This document shows positions 35,010-44,023 of a stretch of 64,000 nt of DNA, piece after piece. Position 1 is the stretch's first letter; each line of letters starts with the position of its first letter. The stretch lies in contig JAGBTQ010000026.1 of the NCBI GenBank assembly GCA_017631275.1, forward strand, positions 24,640 through 88,639, written 5' to 3'. Position numbers and translations under genes: made by a program. The notes below the pieces were generated by a model. The model was not told the origin of the DNA, did no database searches, and saw only the letters and a list, made by a program, of their open reading frames with translations. Source of the DNA: Alistipes sp. (GTDB lineage: Bacteria; Bacteroidota; Bacteroidia; Bacteroidales; Rikenellaceae).

Positions 35010-37198
35010 TAGTTTGCCACCTCCGAAATAAACTTGATGCGCACCAAGCGAATCTCCTCCTCGCTATACTCCGAGCCAAGCTCGTCGATAGCGGCATCCA
35101 GAGAGTCGGTCTCGGCATCCTCCTTAAAATATAGGTATATATCCTCGACCTTATCCTCGTTCATGATGGTATTGAGGTAGTACTGTATGTCGAGGCGAGT
35201 ACCCGAATTAACGATAGCCTCAATCTCGCTTAGGAGCTCGTCCATGTCGAGGTTGCGGGCACGAGCAATATCCTCGAAGTCCATCTTGCGGTCGATAGAC
35301 TGAATGATAAATATCTTGTTGTTCGACTTGTTGGCAACGCCCTTAACAACCATGTCCTGAGGACGGATAATCTCCTTCTCCTCGACATAGCGCTTGATAA
35401 GCTCGATAAACTCGGCACCATACTTCTGTGCCTTGCCCACGCCAACACCCGAGATTGTCTGCATCTCCTCCATGGTGATAGGATACTGGATAGACATATC
35501 CTCGAGCGATGGATCCTGGAAGATGACGTATGGAGCAAGACCTGCCTGCTTGGCAACCTTGCGACGTAGGTCTTTGAGCATGGCAAAGAGCTCCTCGTCG
35601 GCAGCACCGCCACCCTTCATTGGACCAGCCATATCCTCCTCGTCCTCCGAGTCGTAGTCGTGGTCGAGAGTGATGCTTACCGTTGTAGGCTTTGCTATAT
35701 ACTTAAGACCCTTATCGTTGACAGATATGAGTCCGTAGTTCTCGATATTTTTGTCGATAAGACCCATGATAAGTCCCTGGCGCACCACAGCGTTCCAGAA
35801 GCGTGCGTCCTTCTCCTGGCCAGCACCAAAGAGCTCAAGGTTGTTATGTCCGTAGCTCTTGATCATGGCAGTAACCTTGCCCATGAGCACAGATACAAGG
35901 TGGTCGATCTTGAATTTGTCGCCAATAGCCTGCAAAGTTTCGAGTGCAAGCTGAAGGTGCTCCTTAGCCTCTACCTTTGGCTTAGGGTTGCAGCAGTTGT
36001 CGCAAGCACCACAGCTCGCCTCCTTATACTCCTCGCCGAAGTAGTGTAGCAACGACTTACGACGACACATAGAGCTCTCGGCATAAGATACCGTCTCGAG
36101 GAGTAGTAGTTTGCCAATCTCCTGTTCGGCAACAGGCTTGCCCTGCATAAACTTCTCGAGCTTCTGGATATCCTTATAGCTATAGAATGTCAGACAGTGA
36201 CCCTCTCCACCATCACGTCCTGCACGACCTGTCTCCTGGTAGTAGCCCTCCAACGACTTTGGAATGTCGTAGTGGATAACGTAGCGAACATCGGGCTTGT
36301 CGATACCCATACCAAAGGCGATGGTTGCCACAATAACATCAACGCGCTCATGTAGGAAGGCATCTTGGTTGTCGGCACGTGTCTGCGCGTCCATACCTGC
36401 GTGGTATGCCAACGCCTTAATGCCATTTGCCATGAGCAACTCTGCCAGCTCCTCTACCTTCTTACGGCTGAGGCAGTAGATGATACCACTCTTGCCGCTA
36501 TTCTGCTTGATGAAGCGAATGATGTCGTGATCTACGTTGTGCTTAGGACGTAGTTCGTAGTATAGATTTGGGCGGTTGAACGATGAACGGAAGACCGTAG
36601 CATCTGTCATGCCGAGGTTTTTCTGAATGTCCATCTGCACCTTTGGCGTAGCTGTTGCTGTGAGGGCAATCAGAGGCGCAGCGCCAATATCGTTGATGAT
36701 AGGGCGGATACGACGATACTCAGGTCTAAAGTCGTGACCCCACTCCGAGATACAGTGTGCCTCGTCGATGGCGTAGAAAGAGATCTTGATCTTGCGCAAG
36801 AAGGCGATGTTGTCCTCCTTGGTTAGCGACTCGGGAGCAAAATAGAGGAGCTTGGTGCGACCCTCCAAAACATCTTGGCGCACCTGGGCAATGGCTGATT
36901 TGTTGAGCGAAGAGTTGAGGAAGTGGGCGATGCCCGACTCTGTCGAGAAGGTGCGCATCGCATCAACCTGATTCTTCATCAGCGCAATAAGAGGAGATAT
37001 GACAATAGCCACACCGTCCATGATGAGGGCTGGTAGCTGATAACACAACGACTTACCACCACCTGTTGGCATAAGCACAAAGGTGTCTTTGCCAGCAAGC
37101 ACATTGTTGATAACAGCCTCCTGATTGCCCTTAAACGAGGTAAAACCGAAGTACTCGTGCAATTTTTCGTGCAAAATTCCCTCTTGTTTGGTCTCCAT
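35009..37198 (-). CDS. recQ: RecQ DNA helicase with RQC and HRDC domains (second copy)
   Basis: A 729-residue helicase. It has YFGFTSFKGNQEAVI at the N-terminus, Walker A MPTGGGKSLCYQLPAL, the DEAH box AIDEAHCISEWGHDFRPEY and motif VI YYQETGRAGRDGGEG. Zinc-binding RQC cysteines lie in SCGACDNC. An HRDC domain at about 525-600 has LRRKVAKQAGLAPYVIFQD. A C-terminal extension of about 120 residues follows. This is the long, standard RecQ form, distinct from the 640-residue copy at 29192. Roles in recombination and fork repair are inferred from family. It overlaps rsmA by one base. Confidence 0.95.
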   Translation of the reverse strand: METKQEGILHEKLHEYFGFTSFKGNQEAVINNVLAGKDTFVLMPTGGGKSLCYQLPALIMDGVAIVISPLIALMKNQVDAMRTFSTESGIAHFLNSSLNKSAIAQVRQDVLEGRTKLLYFAPESLTKEDNIAFLRKIKISFYAIDEAHCISEWGHDFRPEYRRIRPIINDIGAAPLIALTATATPKVQMDIQKNLGMTDATVFRSSFNRPNLYYELRPKHNVDHDIIRFIKQNSGKSGIIYCLSRKKVEELAELLMANGIKALAYHAGMDAQTRADNQDAFLHERVDVIVATIAFGMGIDKPDVRYVIHYDIPKSLEGYYQETGRAGRDGGEGHCLTFYSYKDIQKLEKFMQGKPVAEQEIGKLLLLETVSYAESSMCRRKSLLHYFGEEYKEASCGACDNCCNPKPKVEAKEHLQLALETLQAIGDKFKIDHLVSVLMGKVTAMIKSYGHNNLELFGAGQEKDARFWNAVVRQGLIMGLIDKNIENYGLISVNDKGLKYIAKPTTVSITLDHDYDSEDEEDMAGPMKGGGAADEELFAMLKDLRRKVAKQAGLAPYVIFQDPSLEDMSIQYPITMEEMQTISGVGVGKAQKYGAEFIELIKRYVEEKEIIRPQDMVVKGVANKSNNKIFIIQSIDRKMDFEDIARARNLDMDELLSEIEAIVNSGTRLDIQYYLNTIMNEDKVEDIYLYFKEDAETDSLDAAIDELGSEYSEEEIRLVRIKFISEVAN

Positions 37199-37256
37199 AA
37201 TCTCTATCGTGCAAAAATTTTACTCAAATATAATATATTTTTTTGGGAAAATGTAA

Positions 37257-37264
37257 TAACTTTG
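37257..37264 (+). promoter_or_regulatory. -7 box upstream of lptB that decides its start
   Basis: TAACTTTG lies 20 bases before the ATG at 37285. A possible TTG start at 37243 would lie upstream of the predicted transcription start, so the ATG is the real start. Confidence 0.55.
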
Positions 37265-37284
37265 TCAAAAATTTACGAAAAAAG

Positions 37285-38142
37285 ATGCGATTATTTACAA
37301 GCGAATTGGTAAAATCCTATAAATCACGCACTGTGGTGAACCACGTCTCTATCGATGTTCGCCAGGGTGAGATTGTTGGTCTGCTCGGTCCTAACGGTGC
37401 GGGTAAGACCACAACCTTCTATATGATTGTAGGTCTTATCAAACCTAATGAGGGTCGAATTTTCCTTGAGGACGACAATGCTGTGGTGCACGACATCACA
37501 AAACTTCCTGTCTATCGTCGTGCTCAGATGGGTGTGGGCTACCTTGCTCAGGAGGCATCGGTATTCCGCCACCTTACTGTCGAGGATAACATCCGCGCGG
37601 TGTTGGAGATGACCGACTTTTCGCGTCAGTATCAGAAGGAGCGTGTCGAGCAGCTTATCGAGGAGTTCCGTCTGCAGAAGGTGCGCAAGAGTTATGGTAA
37701 CCAGCTCTCGGGTGGTGAGCGTCGCCGTACCGAGATTGCCCGTGCTGTGGCCATCAACCCATCGTTCATTCTCCTTGACGAGCCTTTTGCGGGTGTCGAC
37801 CCTATTGCCGTTGAGGATATTCAGAGCATCGTGGGTACGCTTAAGGATAAGAACATCGGCGTGATTATCACCGACCACAATGTTGATGAGACATTGGCAA
37901 TTACCGACCGCACGTACCTTCTCTACGAGGGTAAGATTCTTAAGGCAGGTACTGCCGAGGACTTGGCTGCCGACGAGATGGTGCGTCGCGTATATCTGGG
38001 TAGTAACTTCGAGCTCCGCACATCGCCACAGATGAAGCGTCAGCAGCGTGAGCGCGAGGAGCAGGAGCGTGAGGAGGCATTGCGTGCCTTGGGTCATGTT
38101 CACGAGCCAGAGGTCAATGATGACGAGGAGGATAACGAATAA
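37285..38142 (+). CDS. lptB: LPS export ABC transporter ATP-binding protein
   Basis: A 285-residue ATPase. It has Walker [19 protein letters not shown] near residue 37, a Q-loop ([16 protein letters not shown]), signature [14 protein letters not shown], and Walker [17 protein letters not shown]. These phrases are typical of LptB, which powers lipopolysaccharide transfer from the inner membrane to the outer membrane with LptFG. It carries a charged C-terminal tail of about 45 residues (rich in Arg and Glu, then EDNE) absent from enterobacterial LptB. It leads a run with aroA, aroC, prmC and recX, spaced by 8, 1, -14 and -19 bases. Confidence 0.94.
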   Translation: MRLFTSELVKSYKSRTVVNHVSIDVRQGEIVGLLGPNGAGKTTTFYMIVGLIKPNEGRIFLEDDNAVVHDITKLPVYRRAQMGVGYLAQEASVFRHLTVEDNIRAVLEMTDFSRQYQKERVEQLIEEFRLQKVRKSYGNQLSGGERRRTEIARAVAINPSFILLDEPFAGVDPIAVEDIQSIVGTLKDKNIGVIITDHNVDETLAITDRTYLLYEGKILKAGTAEDLAADEMVRRVYLGSNFELRTSPQMKRQQREREEQEREEALRALGHVHEPEVNDDEEDNE

Positions 38143-38150
38143 AATCATAT

Positions 38151-39410
38151 ATGGATAGTACAGTCCCCTTAGGGAATAGATTGCAGGGTAGGGTAATACC
38201 ACCATGTTCTAAGAGCTATGCTCAGCGTGCCTTGGCAGCAGCACTTCTTGCCTCAGGCCGCACAACACTTCGTGGCATCGAGCTGTGCAACGACACGCGC
38301 TCGGCTATTGCCGCAATCGAGGCTTTAGGTGCCTCAGTCGAGATTATTGATCAAAATACACTTACTATCGAGGGTGGACTTGCGCCCCGCACCGATATGC
38401 TTAATGTCGGCGAGTCGGGACTCGCTGCCCGCCTCTTTACGCCTATCGCCTCGCTCGCGGATAGGCCTATCTGCATCAATGGAGAGGGCACGCTTAGGCA
38501 TCGCCCAATGTCGATGATGGTCGAGCCGTTGATGGAGCTCGGCGTTGAGGTGCGCGATGGTGGTGGAAAGCTCCCTATCGAGGTGTGTGGCCCTATGCGT
38601 GGCGGTCGTGTGGTTGTTGATGGCTCTATGTCGTCGCAATTTATCACGGGCCTGCTTATTGCACTGCCTGTGGCTGAGCGTGATACGACGATAGAGGTGC
38701 GTGGAGCGGTATCTACACCATATCTCGATATGACTCTTGACACCCTTAAGCGCTTTGGCATCGAGGTGATGTATCACGAGGGCGACTACTCTGAGTTCTA
38801 TATCGAGGGTGGTCAAAGCTATGAGGCTGTTGACTACACTATCGAGTGTGACTGGAGCTCGGCAGCAGCCATAATGGTGGCAGCAGCCATAGCTGGCGAG
38901 GTCACAATATCGAACATATCTACGCTCTCGCGCCAGGCCGACACAGCAATTTGTCGTGCCTTGGAGCGTGCCGGAGCATCAATCATCATCGAGCAGGATT
39001 CTATCACCGTGGCACACCGCAAGCTTGAGGCATTTACCTTCGATGCTACGCAGTGCCCCGACCTCTTCCCTGTGCTTGTGGCATTGGCGGCAGCGTCGGA
39101 GGGTGTATCGACAATATATGGCATTGAGCGTCTGCGTGGCAAGGAGAGCGACCGTGGCGAGGTGTTGCGTGGCGAGTATGAGAAGCTCGGCATAGACATT
39201 GAGCTCGACTACGACGAGAATGTTATGCGCGTTGTGGGTGGCGAGGTGCATGCCGCAAAGGTAGATAGTCATGATGATCATCGCATAGCTATGTCGTTGG
39301 CAATCACGGCACTACGACTTGATGAAGAGGTGATAATAAAGAATCGTGAGTGTGTGGCTAAGAGCTATCCATCGTTTTTCGAAGATCTTGAGTCACTAAA
39401 GATAAAGTAG
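38151..39410 (+). CDS. aroA: 3-phosphoshikimate 1-carboxyvinyltransferase (EPSP synthase)
   Basis: A 419-residue enzyme of the shikimate pathway that joins PEP to shikimate 3-phosphate. The family start is PCSKSYAQRALAAALL (usually PGSKS; here Cys replaces Gly). LNVGESGLAARLFTPI, the INGEGTLRHRPM motif, a GSMSSQFITGLL segment and DDHRIAMSLAI near the C-terminus are also present. It is followed after one base by aroC, so two successive steps to chorismate are co-expressed. The Cys for Gly at the PEP-loop start is a small oddity worth noting. Confidence 0.95.
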   Translation: MDSTVPLGNRLQGRVIPPCSKSYAQRALAAALLASGRTTLRGIELCNDTRSAIAAIEALGASVEIIDQNTLTIEGGLAPRTDMLNVGESGLAARLFTPIASLADRPICINGEGTLRHRPMSMMVEPLMELGVEVRDGGGKLPIEVCGPMRGGRVVVDGSMSSQFITGLLIALPVAERDTTIEVRGAVSTPYLDMTLDTLKRFGIEVMYHEGDYSEFYIEGGQSYEAVDYTIECDWSSAAAIMVAAAIAGEVTISNISTLSRQADTAICRALERAGASIIIEQDSITVAHRKLEAFTFDATQCPDLFPVLVALAAASEGVSTIYGIERLRGKESDRGEVLRGEYEKLGIDIELDYDENVMRVVGGEVHAAKVDSHDDHRIAMSLAITALRLDEEVIIKNRECVAKSYPSFFEDLESLKIK

Positions 39411-39411
39411 C

Positions 39412-40404
39412 GTGAATAATTCGTTTGGTAACATACTCAAAATTACGATCTTCGGAGCTTCGCACTCCGAGGAGCTGGGCGTTGTGCTCGATGGCGTGCC
39501 TGCTGGTGTAGGTCTGTGTGTCGAGGATTTCGCCTCAGACTTAGAGCGTCGTCGCCCACAATCTAAGGGTGAGACACCACGCCACGAGGCCGACGAGCCT
39601 ATTATTGAGGGTGTTGATGCTGAGGGTGTTACTACGGGAGAGAGCGTAACCATAAAGTTCCGAAACACAAACTGCAAGTCGGGTGACTACTCGCACCTAC
39701 GTCTTCACCCACGACCCTCGCACGCCGACCTTACGCAGAGGGCTAAGTATGGCGAGGAGTACAATCTTGCAGGTGGTGGCATGGCATCGGGCCGCATGAC
39801 CGTGGCGCTTGTTGCTGCGGGCGTTGTGGCTAAGAAGTTGCTCGGTGGCTATCGTTTTTCAACACGTCTAATTAGCGTTGGAGCAACTACCGACGAGTCG
39901 ATGTTTGAGGCTGTTGTTGCCGAGGCACGTGCCAAGGGCGACTCGGTGGGTGGCGTTGTCGAGTGCCGAGTATCGGGCGTTGAACGTGGCTTAGGCGAGC
40001 CCTTCTTCCACTCTGTGGAGAGCGTAATATCGCACCTCGTATTCTCTATTCCAGGTGTCAAGGGCATTGAGTTTGGCGATGGTTTTGAGGGTGCTAAGCG
40101 TTGTGGCTCAGAGCGTAACGACCTGATAATAGATGACGAGGGTAAGACCCATACAAATAATGAGGGAGGTATAAATGGCGGTATTGCCAACGGTAACGAC
40201 ATTGTTGTGCGTGTTGCCGTTAAGCCTACGCCAAGCATCGCCACAGCCCAGTCTACATATAATTTCGCAAGCAACACAATTGAGCCACTCACTATTGGTG
40301 GTCGCCACGATGCATGTATCGCGCGCCGTGCCATGGTCGTTGTTGAGGCCATGGTGGCATTTGCCCTTGCCGACCTAACATTGCAAAAAGATGGCAACGC
40401 GTAG
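39412..40404 (+). CDS. aroC: Chorismate synthase
   Basis: A 330-residue flavin-dependent enzyme that removes phosphate from EPSP to make chorismate, the branch point of aromatic amino acids. It has the N-terminal FGASHSEELGVVLDGVPAG, the segment SHADLTQRAKYG, the GGGMASGRMT motif and GRHDACIARRAMVVVEAMVA at the C-terminus. It starts with GTG, one base after the aroA stop, and overlaps prmC by 14 bases. It is slightly shorter than the usual 350-360 residues. Confidence 0.94.
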   Translation: MNNSFGNILKITIFGASHSEELGVVLDGVPAGVGLCVEDFASDLERRRPQSKGETPRHEADEPIIEGVDAEGVTTGESVTIKFRNTNCKSGDYSHLRLHPRPSHADLTQRAKYGEEYNLAGGGMASGRMTVALVAAGVVAKKLLGGYRFSTRLISVGATTDESMFEAVVAEARAKGDSVGGVVECRVSGVERGLGEPFFHSVESVISHLVFSIPGVKGIEFGDGFEGAKRCGSERNDLIIDDEGKTHTNNEGGINGGIANGNDIVVRVAVKPTPSIATAQSTYNFASNTIEPLTIGGRHDACIARRAMVVVEAMVAFALADLTLQKDGNA

Positions 40405-41233
40405 AGAGATATTTCTTCAGCTTCGCGATGTTGCCTCGGAACTCTATGGCGAGGACGAGGGTCGTCAGATAGCCGAGATGATTGTGCTTGCCAAGGGTGG
40501 CATCTCACGCAACGACCTTCTCGTAGAGCCTAATAAGGAGCTTGAAATCAACGATATAGATAGGATTATTGCCGAGCTACGAGAGTGGCGACCTGTGCAA
40601 TATATCATTGGTGTTGCCTCGTTCGACGATATGGATTTGGAGGTTAGTGAGGGTGTGCTTATACCTCGCCCCGAGACCGAGGAGCTCGTGGAGTGGGTTA
40701 CGTCGGAGGCGCCACATGGTGCAAAGATTGTCGACGTATGCACTGGCTCGGGCTGTATTGCCATTGCCCTCAGTCGTAGGGTTAAGAGCAGTAGGGTGTG
40801 GGGCATCGACATATCTCAAGATGCTCTTGCCATTGCTCGCCGAAATGTCGCAAAATATGCTCCAAGTGTCGAGCTTGTGGAGGGTGATGCCCTTGGTGAT
40901 TTCTCGCAACTTATTGATGGCGAGATAGATGTAGTTGTATCTAATCCGCCATATATTCCCAAAAGTGATAGTAAGCTTATGCGTCGAAACGTTACGGAGC
41001 ATGAGCCCGAAATCGCCCTCTTTGTTGAGGACTCTGACCCGCTATTATTCTACCGCTCGATAGCGCGTACGGCACTTCGCGTGTTGCGCTCGGGGGGTAA
41101 GCTATATTTCGAGATTTACGAGAACTTTGCCACAGAGATGGTCGATATGCTCACAACAGAAGGATACTCTAATATTGTTGTGCGTGAGGACTTTAGAGCA
41201 AAACAACGAATGGTATGTGCCGAGAAGAGATAA
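40391..41233 (+). CDS. prmC: Peptide chain release factor N5-glutamine methyltransferase
   Basis: A 280-residue protein. Its N-terminal helical domain is followed by the hinge YIIGVASFDDMDLEVSEGVL and the conserved IPRPETEELVEW. The SAM motif is IVDVCTGSGCIAIALS and the catalytic motif VVSNPPYIPKSD. PrmC methylates the Gln of the GGQ motif in release factors RF1 and RF2. It overlaps both neighbours (14 bases with aroC, 19 bases with recX), consistent with a translationally coupled operon. Confidence 0.94.
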   Translation: MATRREIFLQLRDVASELYGEDEGRQIAEMIVLAKGGISRNDLLVEPNKELEINDIDRIIAELREWRPVQYIIGVASFDDMDLEVSEGVLIPRPETEELVEWVTSEAPHGAKIVDVCTGSGCIAIALSRRVKSSRVWGIDISQDALAIARRNVAKYAPSVELVEGDALGDFSQLIDGEIDVVVSNPPYIPKSDSKLMRRNVTEHEPEIALFVEDSDPLLFYRSIARTALRVLRSGGKLYFEIYENFATEMVDMLTTEGYSNIVVREDFRAKQRMVCAEKR

Positions 41234-41730
41234 CCGAGCGTAAACCGCGTGAGCGCAAGCCAAAGACGGCCGAGCAGGCGCTTAGGTCGCTGATGAGGCT
41301 ATGTGCCCGTAGCGAGAAGTCGTCGGGCGATGCTCTGCGCCTTATGAGCCAGTGGCAGGTGCCTCAGGCGGAGCGCCAGGGGGTGCTCGAAAAGCTACTT
41401 CGAGATAGGTTTATCGACGATAGCCGCTATGCCGAGGCATACGTGCGTGAGAAGTCGCGCCTATCGGGTTGGGGTGCTCGCAAAATAGCTATGCAACTGC
41501 GCCAAAAGGGTGTTGCTCAGGATATTATAGCTGAGGCGTTGAAACAACTTGATGACGATGTGGAACTACCACGCCTCGTGGAGAAGCTACGTCGCAAGAT
41601 CCGCACAACAAAATATTCGTCAGACTACGAGCTACGTGGCAAGCTACTGCGCTATGCCCTCTCGTTGGGTTTCGACTACGATATGGCGCAGCGTGCCGTG
41701 GAGGAGAGCCTCGCCGAGCAAGATTTGTGA
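41215..41730 (+). CDS. recX: Regulatory protein RecX
   Basis: A 171-residue all-helical protein of three-helix repeats: LRSLMRLCARSEKSS, LEKLLRDRFIDDSRYAEAYV and GWGARKIAMQLRQKGVAQD are the recognisable RecX phrases. RecX inhibits or modulates RecA filaments. It begins inside the prmC gene (19-base overlap). An acyltransferase gene with its own promoter starts 47 bases after its stop. The N-terminal about 20 residues are basic and less conserved. Confidence 0.87.
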   Translation: MCREEITERKPRERKPKTAEQALRSLMRLCARSEKSSGDALRLMSQWQVPQAERQGVLEKLLRDRFIDDSRYAEAYVREKSRLSGWGARKIAMQLRQKGVAQDIIAEALKQLDDDVELPRLVEKLRRKIRTTKYSSDYELRGKLLRYALSLGFDYDMAQRAVEESLAEQDL

Positions 41731-41755
41731 TATTGCCATATTTTACCTATATTTG
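41724..41755 (+). promoter_or_regulatory. Promoter of the lipid A acyltransferase-like gene
   Basis: TTTG (41724-41727), a 20-base spacer and TATATTTG (41748-41755), 21 bases before the ATG; the -33 element overlaps the recX stop. Confidence 0.75.
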
Positions 41756-41776
41756 CCTAATAAAACCGAAGCGATA

Positions 41777-42709
41777 ATGAGTGACATTAAGCTAAACTTT
41801 TTGCAGCGCGTAGCCCTTGAACTATTGTGGGGCTTTAGCCGCTTTATGCACGCCATGCCTCGTTGGGTTCGCTTCGGACTATTCCAAAATTTCATCTACG
41901 TAGTGCTCCGCATGGTGGGCTATCGTCGTAGGGTGGTGCTCCAAAATTTGCAGCGCTCGTTCCCCGAGAAGAGCAGTGATGAGATAGATGCCATAGCGCG
42001 TAAGTTTTACCGCTTTCTTGCCGAGATATTTGTTGATACCATATCGCTTGCAGGTGCAAAACCATCTGATAAAGAGCAATATATACACTGGGTAAATGGC
42101 GAGGAGCATCGCGAGCGTACGGCTGGCAAAAATTGGATTGCCATGGCTACGCATTTTGGCTGCTGGGAGTATTTCTTGATGTGGTCGTGGACGTCGAAGT
42201 CGCAGTGTGTAGGTGTCTATCACCCTCTCAAGAGCAAGGTTTTTGAGTGCTACTATCGTCGTCTGCGCAACTTCGCACCTAACGTTAAGCAGGTGCCTAT
42301 GAAGGATACTATGCGCCACTATCTCAGAAATGCCGATAATGGCGAGGGTATGGCCATAGGACTTATCTCGGATCAGTCGCCCGAGCTACGTGCCGACACC
42401 GTGTGGTACGACTTTCTTGGTCGCAAGACGGCATTTGTTGAGGGCAGCGAGAAGATTGCCCTAAAGTTTCATCTCCCTGTCTATTTCTGCTATACTCAAC
42501 GTCTTAGGGCTGGCGAGTACTCAATACGCTTCGACGAGATATACGATGGCGTGGAGCAGGTGGCACCAGGCGAGATTACACGTCGCTATGTAGAGCGCCT
42601 TGAGGCGATGATTAAGCAAGAGCCCGAGCTGTGGCTATGGTCGCACAATAGGTGGAAGCATACGCCCGAGAAGCAGGCACGACGATTTGGAAAATCTACT
42701 CTTGAATAG
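41777..42709 (+). CDS. Lysophospholipid/lipid A acyltransferase, LpxL/HtrB family
   Basis: A 310-residue membrane-associated acyltransferase. The frame is open upstream through recX, but the ATG at 41777 follows a full promoter. It has an N-terminal hydrophobic stretch (LELLWGFSRFMHAMPRWVRF) and the family motif with catalytic His in ATHFGCWEYFLMWS. GVYHPLKSKVFECYYRRLR, SDQSPELRADTVWYDFLGR and ELWLWSHNRWKH near the C-terminus are typical of late acyltransferases that add the secondary acyl chain to lipid A. Exact acyl donor and position are not shown. Confidence 0.88.
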   Translation: MSDIKLNFLQRVALELLWGFSRFMHAMPRWVRFGLFQNFIYVVLRMVGYRRRVVLQNLQRSFPEKSSDEIDAIARKFYRFLAEIFVDTISLAGAKPSDKEQYIHWVNGEEHRERTAGKNWIAMATHFGCWEYFLMWSWTSKSQCVGVYHPLKSKVFECYYRRLRNFAPNVKQVPMKDTMRHYLRNADNGEGMAIGLISDQSPELRADTVWYDFLGRKTAFVEGSEKIALKFHLPVYFCYTQRLRAGEYSIRFDEIYDGVEQVAPGEITRRYVERLEAMIKQEPELWLWSHNRWKHTPEKQARRFGKSTLE

Positions 42710-42712
42710 AAA

Positions 42713-43591
42713 ATGGATATTGTAATAACATACGTTAATGGCCTTGACCCCGTGTGGCAAGCCGAGTATGCAAAACATACTAATACGCCGATTCTTGAGA
42801 AGCGCTTTAGGGATTGGGGTACTCTGAAATACCTGTTTCGTGGCATCGAGAAGAATATGCCTTTTATACGCAAGGTACACCTCGTGGTGTCGGGCGAGAG
42901 TCAGGTGCCCGAATGGATTAACCGCCAGGAGGTAGATGTGGTGTTGCATAGCGACATTATCCCTGCAGAGTATCTGCCTACGTTTAACTCCAACCCCATA
43001 GAGATGCATCTGCACCGTATCGCAGACCTCGACGAGGAGTTTCTCTATTTCAACGACGACATCTTCCCTGTTATGCCATGCTCACCTACTGATTTCTTCG
43101 TAGATGGCAAGGGCATTATCGGCATGAGCCGCCATCTGTTTGTTCCCGATATGTTTAAGAAGATATGTCGCAACTCGGATAGGCTGGCACGCAAAGCATT
43201 GGGCATGAAGCCCTCGCTATGCTTCTTGCGCCCACAACATATCTGCGCCCCTATGCTTCGTAGCGAGCAGGAGAGGGTGTATAGGCTTGTCGAGAGTGAT
43301 ATTGTCGCCTCGCTAACGCCCACACGCACAGCGAAAAACGTTACGCAGTATCTCTTTACCAACTACCTCTATCTTCAGGGCAAGATTATCCCACGCCGAC
43401 AGCCTCGCAAACACTTCTCGGTGGCGGTGGCATCGGTAGATAAGATACGCAGCTTCCTCGAAAATCCCAACCGTAGGTTGGTCTGCATCAACGATGTTAA
43501 GCTTAGCGAGGAGCGCTACAACGAGATGCGCCAGATGCTTCACTCTACGTTCGAAAAGATGTTCCCACAAAGGTCGAAATACGAGATATAA
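42713..43591 (+). CDS. Stealth-family capsular polysaccharide phosphotransferase
   Basis: A 292-residue protein of the Stealth family (related to GlcNAc-1-phosphotransferases). CR1 is DIVITYVNGLDPVWQ at the start. CR2 contains HLVVSGESQVPEWIN, LPTFNSNPIEMHLHRI and EEFLYFNDDIFPV. Such enzymes transfer hexose-1-phosphates onto surface glycans. It differs clearly from the two Stealth proteins at 45962-48873, which lie beyond the peptide cassette on the other strand. It is three bases after the acyltransferase stop, suggesting one transcript and a cell-surface role. Confidence 0.87.
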   Translation: MDIVITYVNGLDPVWQAEYAKHTNTPILEKRFRDWGTLKYLFRGIEKNMPFIRKVHLVVSGESQVPEWINRQEVDVVLHSDIIPAEYLPTFNSNPIEMHLHRIADLDEEFLYFNDDIFPVMPCSPTDFFVDGKGIIGMSRHLFVPDMFKKICRNSDRLARKALGMKPSLCFLRPQHICAPMLRSEQERVYRLVESDIVASLTPTRTAKNVTQYLFTNYLYLQGKIIPRRQPRKHFSVAVASVDKIRSFLENPNRRLVCINDVKLSEERYNEMRQMLHSTFEKMFPQRSKYEI

Positions 43592-43678
43592 AGAATGACT
43601 TTTTTGATATGATATAATGTTATACTATCAAACTGTTATCCACTACTTGATGTGTTTAACTTATATTATTAATTTCAA

Positions 43679-43710
43679 TTTGCTAGATAAAGAAATTTTT
43701 TCTACCTTTG
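43679..43710 (+). promoter_or_regulatory. Promoter at the head of the peptide cassette / hairpin RNA
   Basis: TTTG (43679-43682), a 20-base spacer and TACCTTTG (43703-43710): a full consensus match. It predicts transcription from near 43716 into the long hairpin. Confidence 0.78.
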
Positions 43711-43754
43711 TGTAAACAAAAAGATTTTGCCTATGAAACACAGCGTATAACTAG

Positions 43755-43956
43755 TACGCACATTTAGACATATTGAAAAAGCGTTTTAGCTTATTATTTC
43801 TCTTGCGAAAGTTTGGCGACTTAATAACAACCTGGAATAATAACGGTAAAATGCTCACGCACTGCGTGGGCTATTCGTTATATATGCAGGTTAGGGTTAC
43901 GCCAAACACCCCGCGAGAGCAATATAACAGATTGTCCCGCGCTTTTTTTGTGCGTA
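43755..43956 (+). ncRNA. Long nested hairpin, candidate structured RNA (6S-like shape) or palindromic repeat
   Basis: Seven nested inverted pairs run from the ends to the apex: TACGCACA/TGTGCGTA (43755, 43949), AAAAAGCG/CGCTTTTT (43776, 43940), CTCTTGCG/CGCGAGAG (43800, 43912, one G-T), GTTTGGCG/CGCCAAAC (43811, 43900), AACCTG/CAGGTT (43829, 43887), ATAACG/CGTTAT (43840, 43876) and CACGCA/TGCGTG (43856, 43863). A large internal loop of 16 and 20 bases separates stems two and three. A strong promoter precedes it and a T run lies in the 3' arm. One long imperfect hairpin with a central bubble is the shape of 6S RNA; a dispersed palindromic repeat or a long operon leader are alternatives. The 64-codon TTG frame inside it is not taken as a gene. 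Confidence 0.6.
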
Positions 43957-44023
43957 TTCTATATTAAGTGAAGGGATATATCCGAAAAGATGTAAATAAG
44001 TCATTTTATTTAAACTTTAATTC

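Noticed and set aside
37243-37284. Upstream TTG start for lptB
   Set aside because: It would precede the TAACTTTG promoter box, so it would not be in the message.
43773-43967. 64-codon TTG-started frame (KKRFSLLFLLRKFGDL...) as a gene
   Set aside because: It lies wholly within the nested hairpin, whose pairing explains the sequence. It lacks a good start, and its content tracks the arms of the palindrome.
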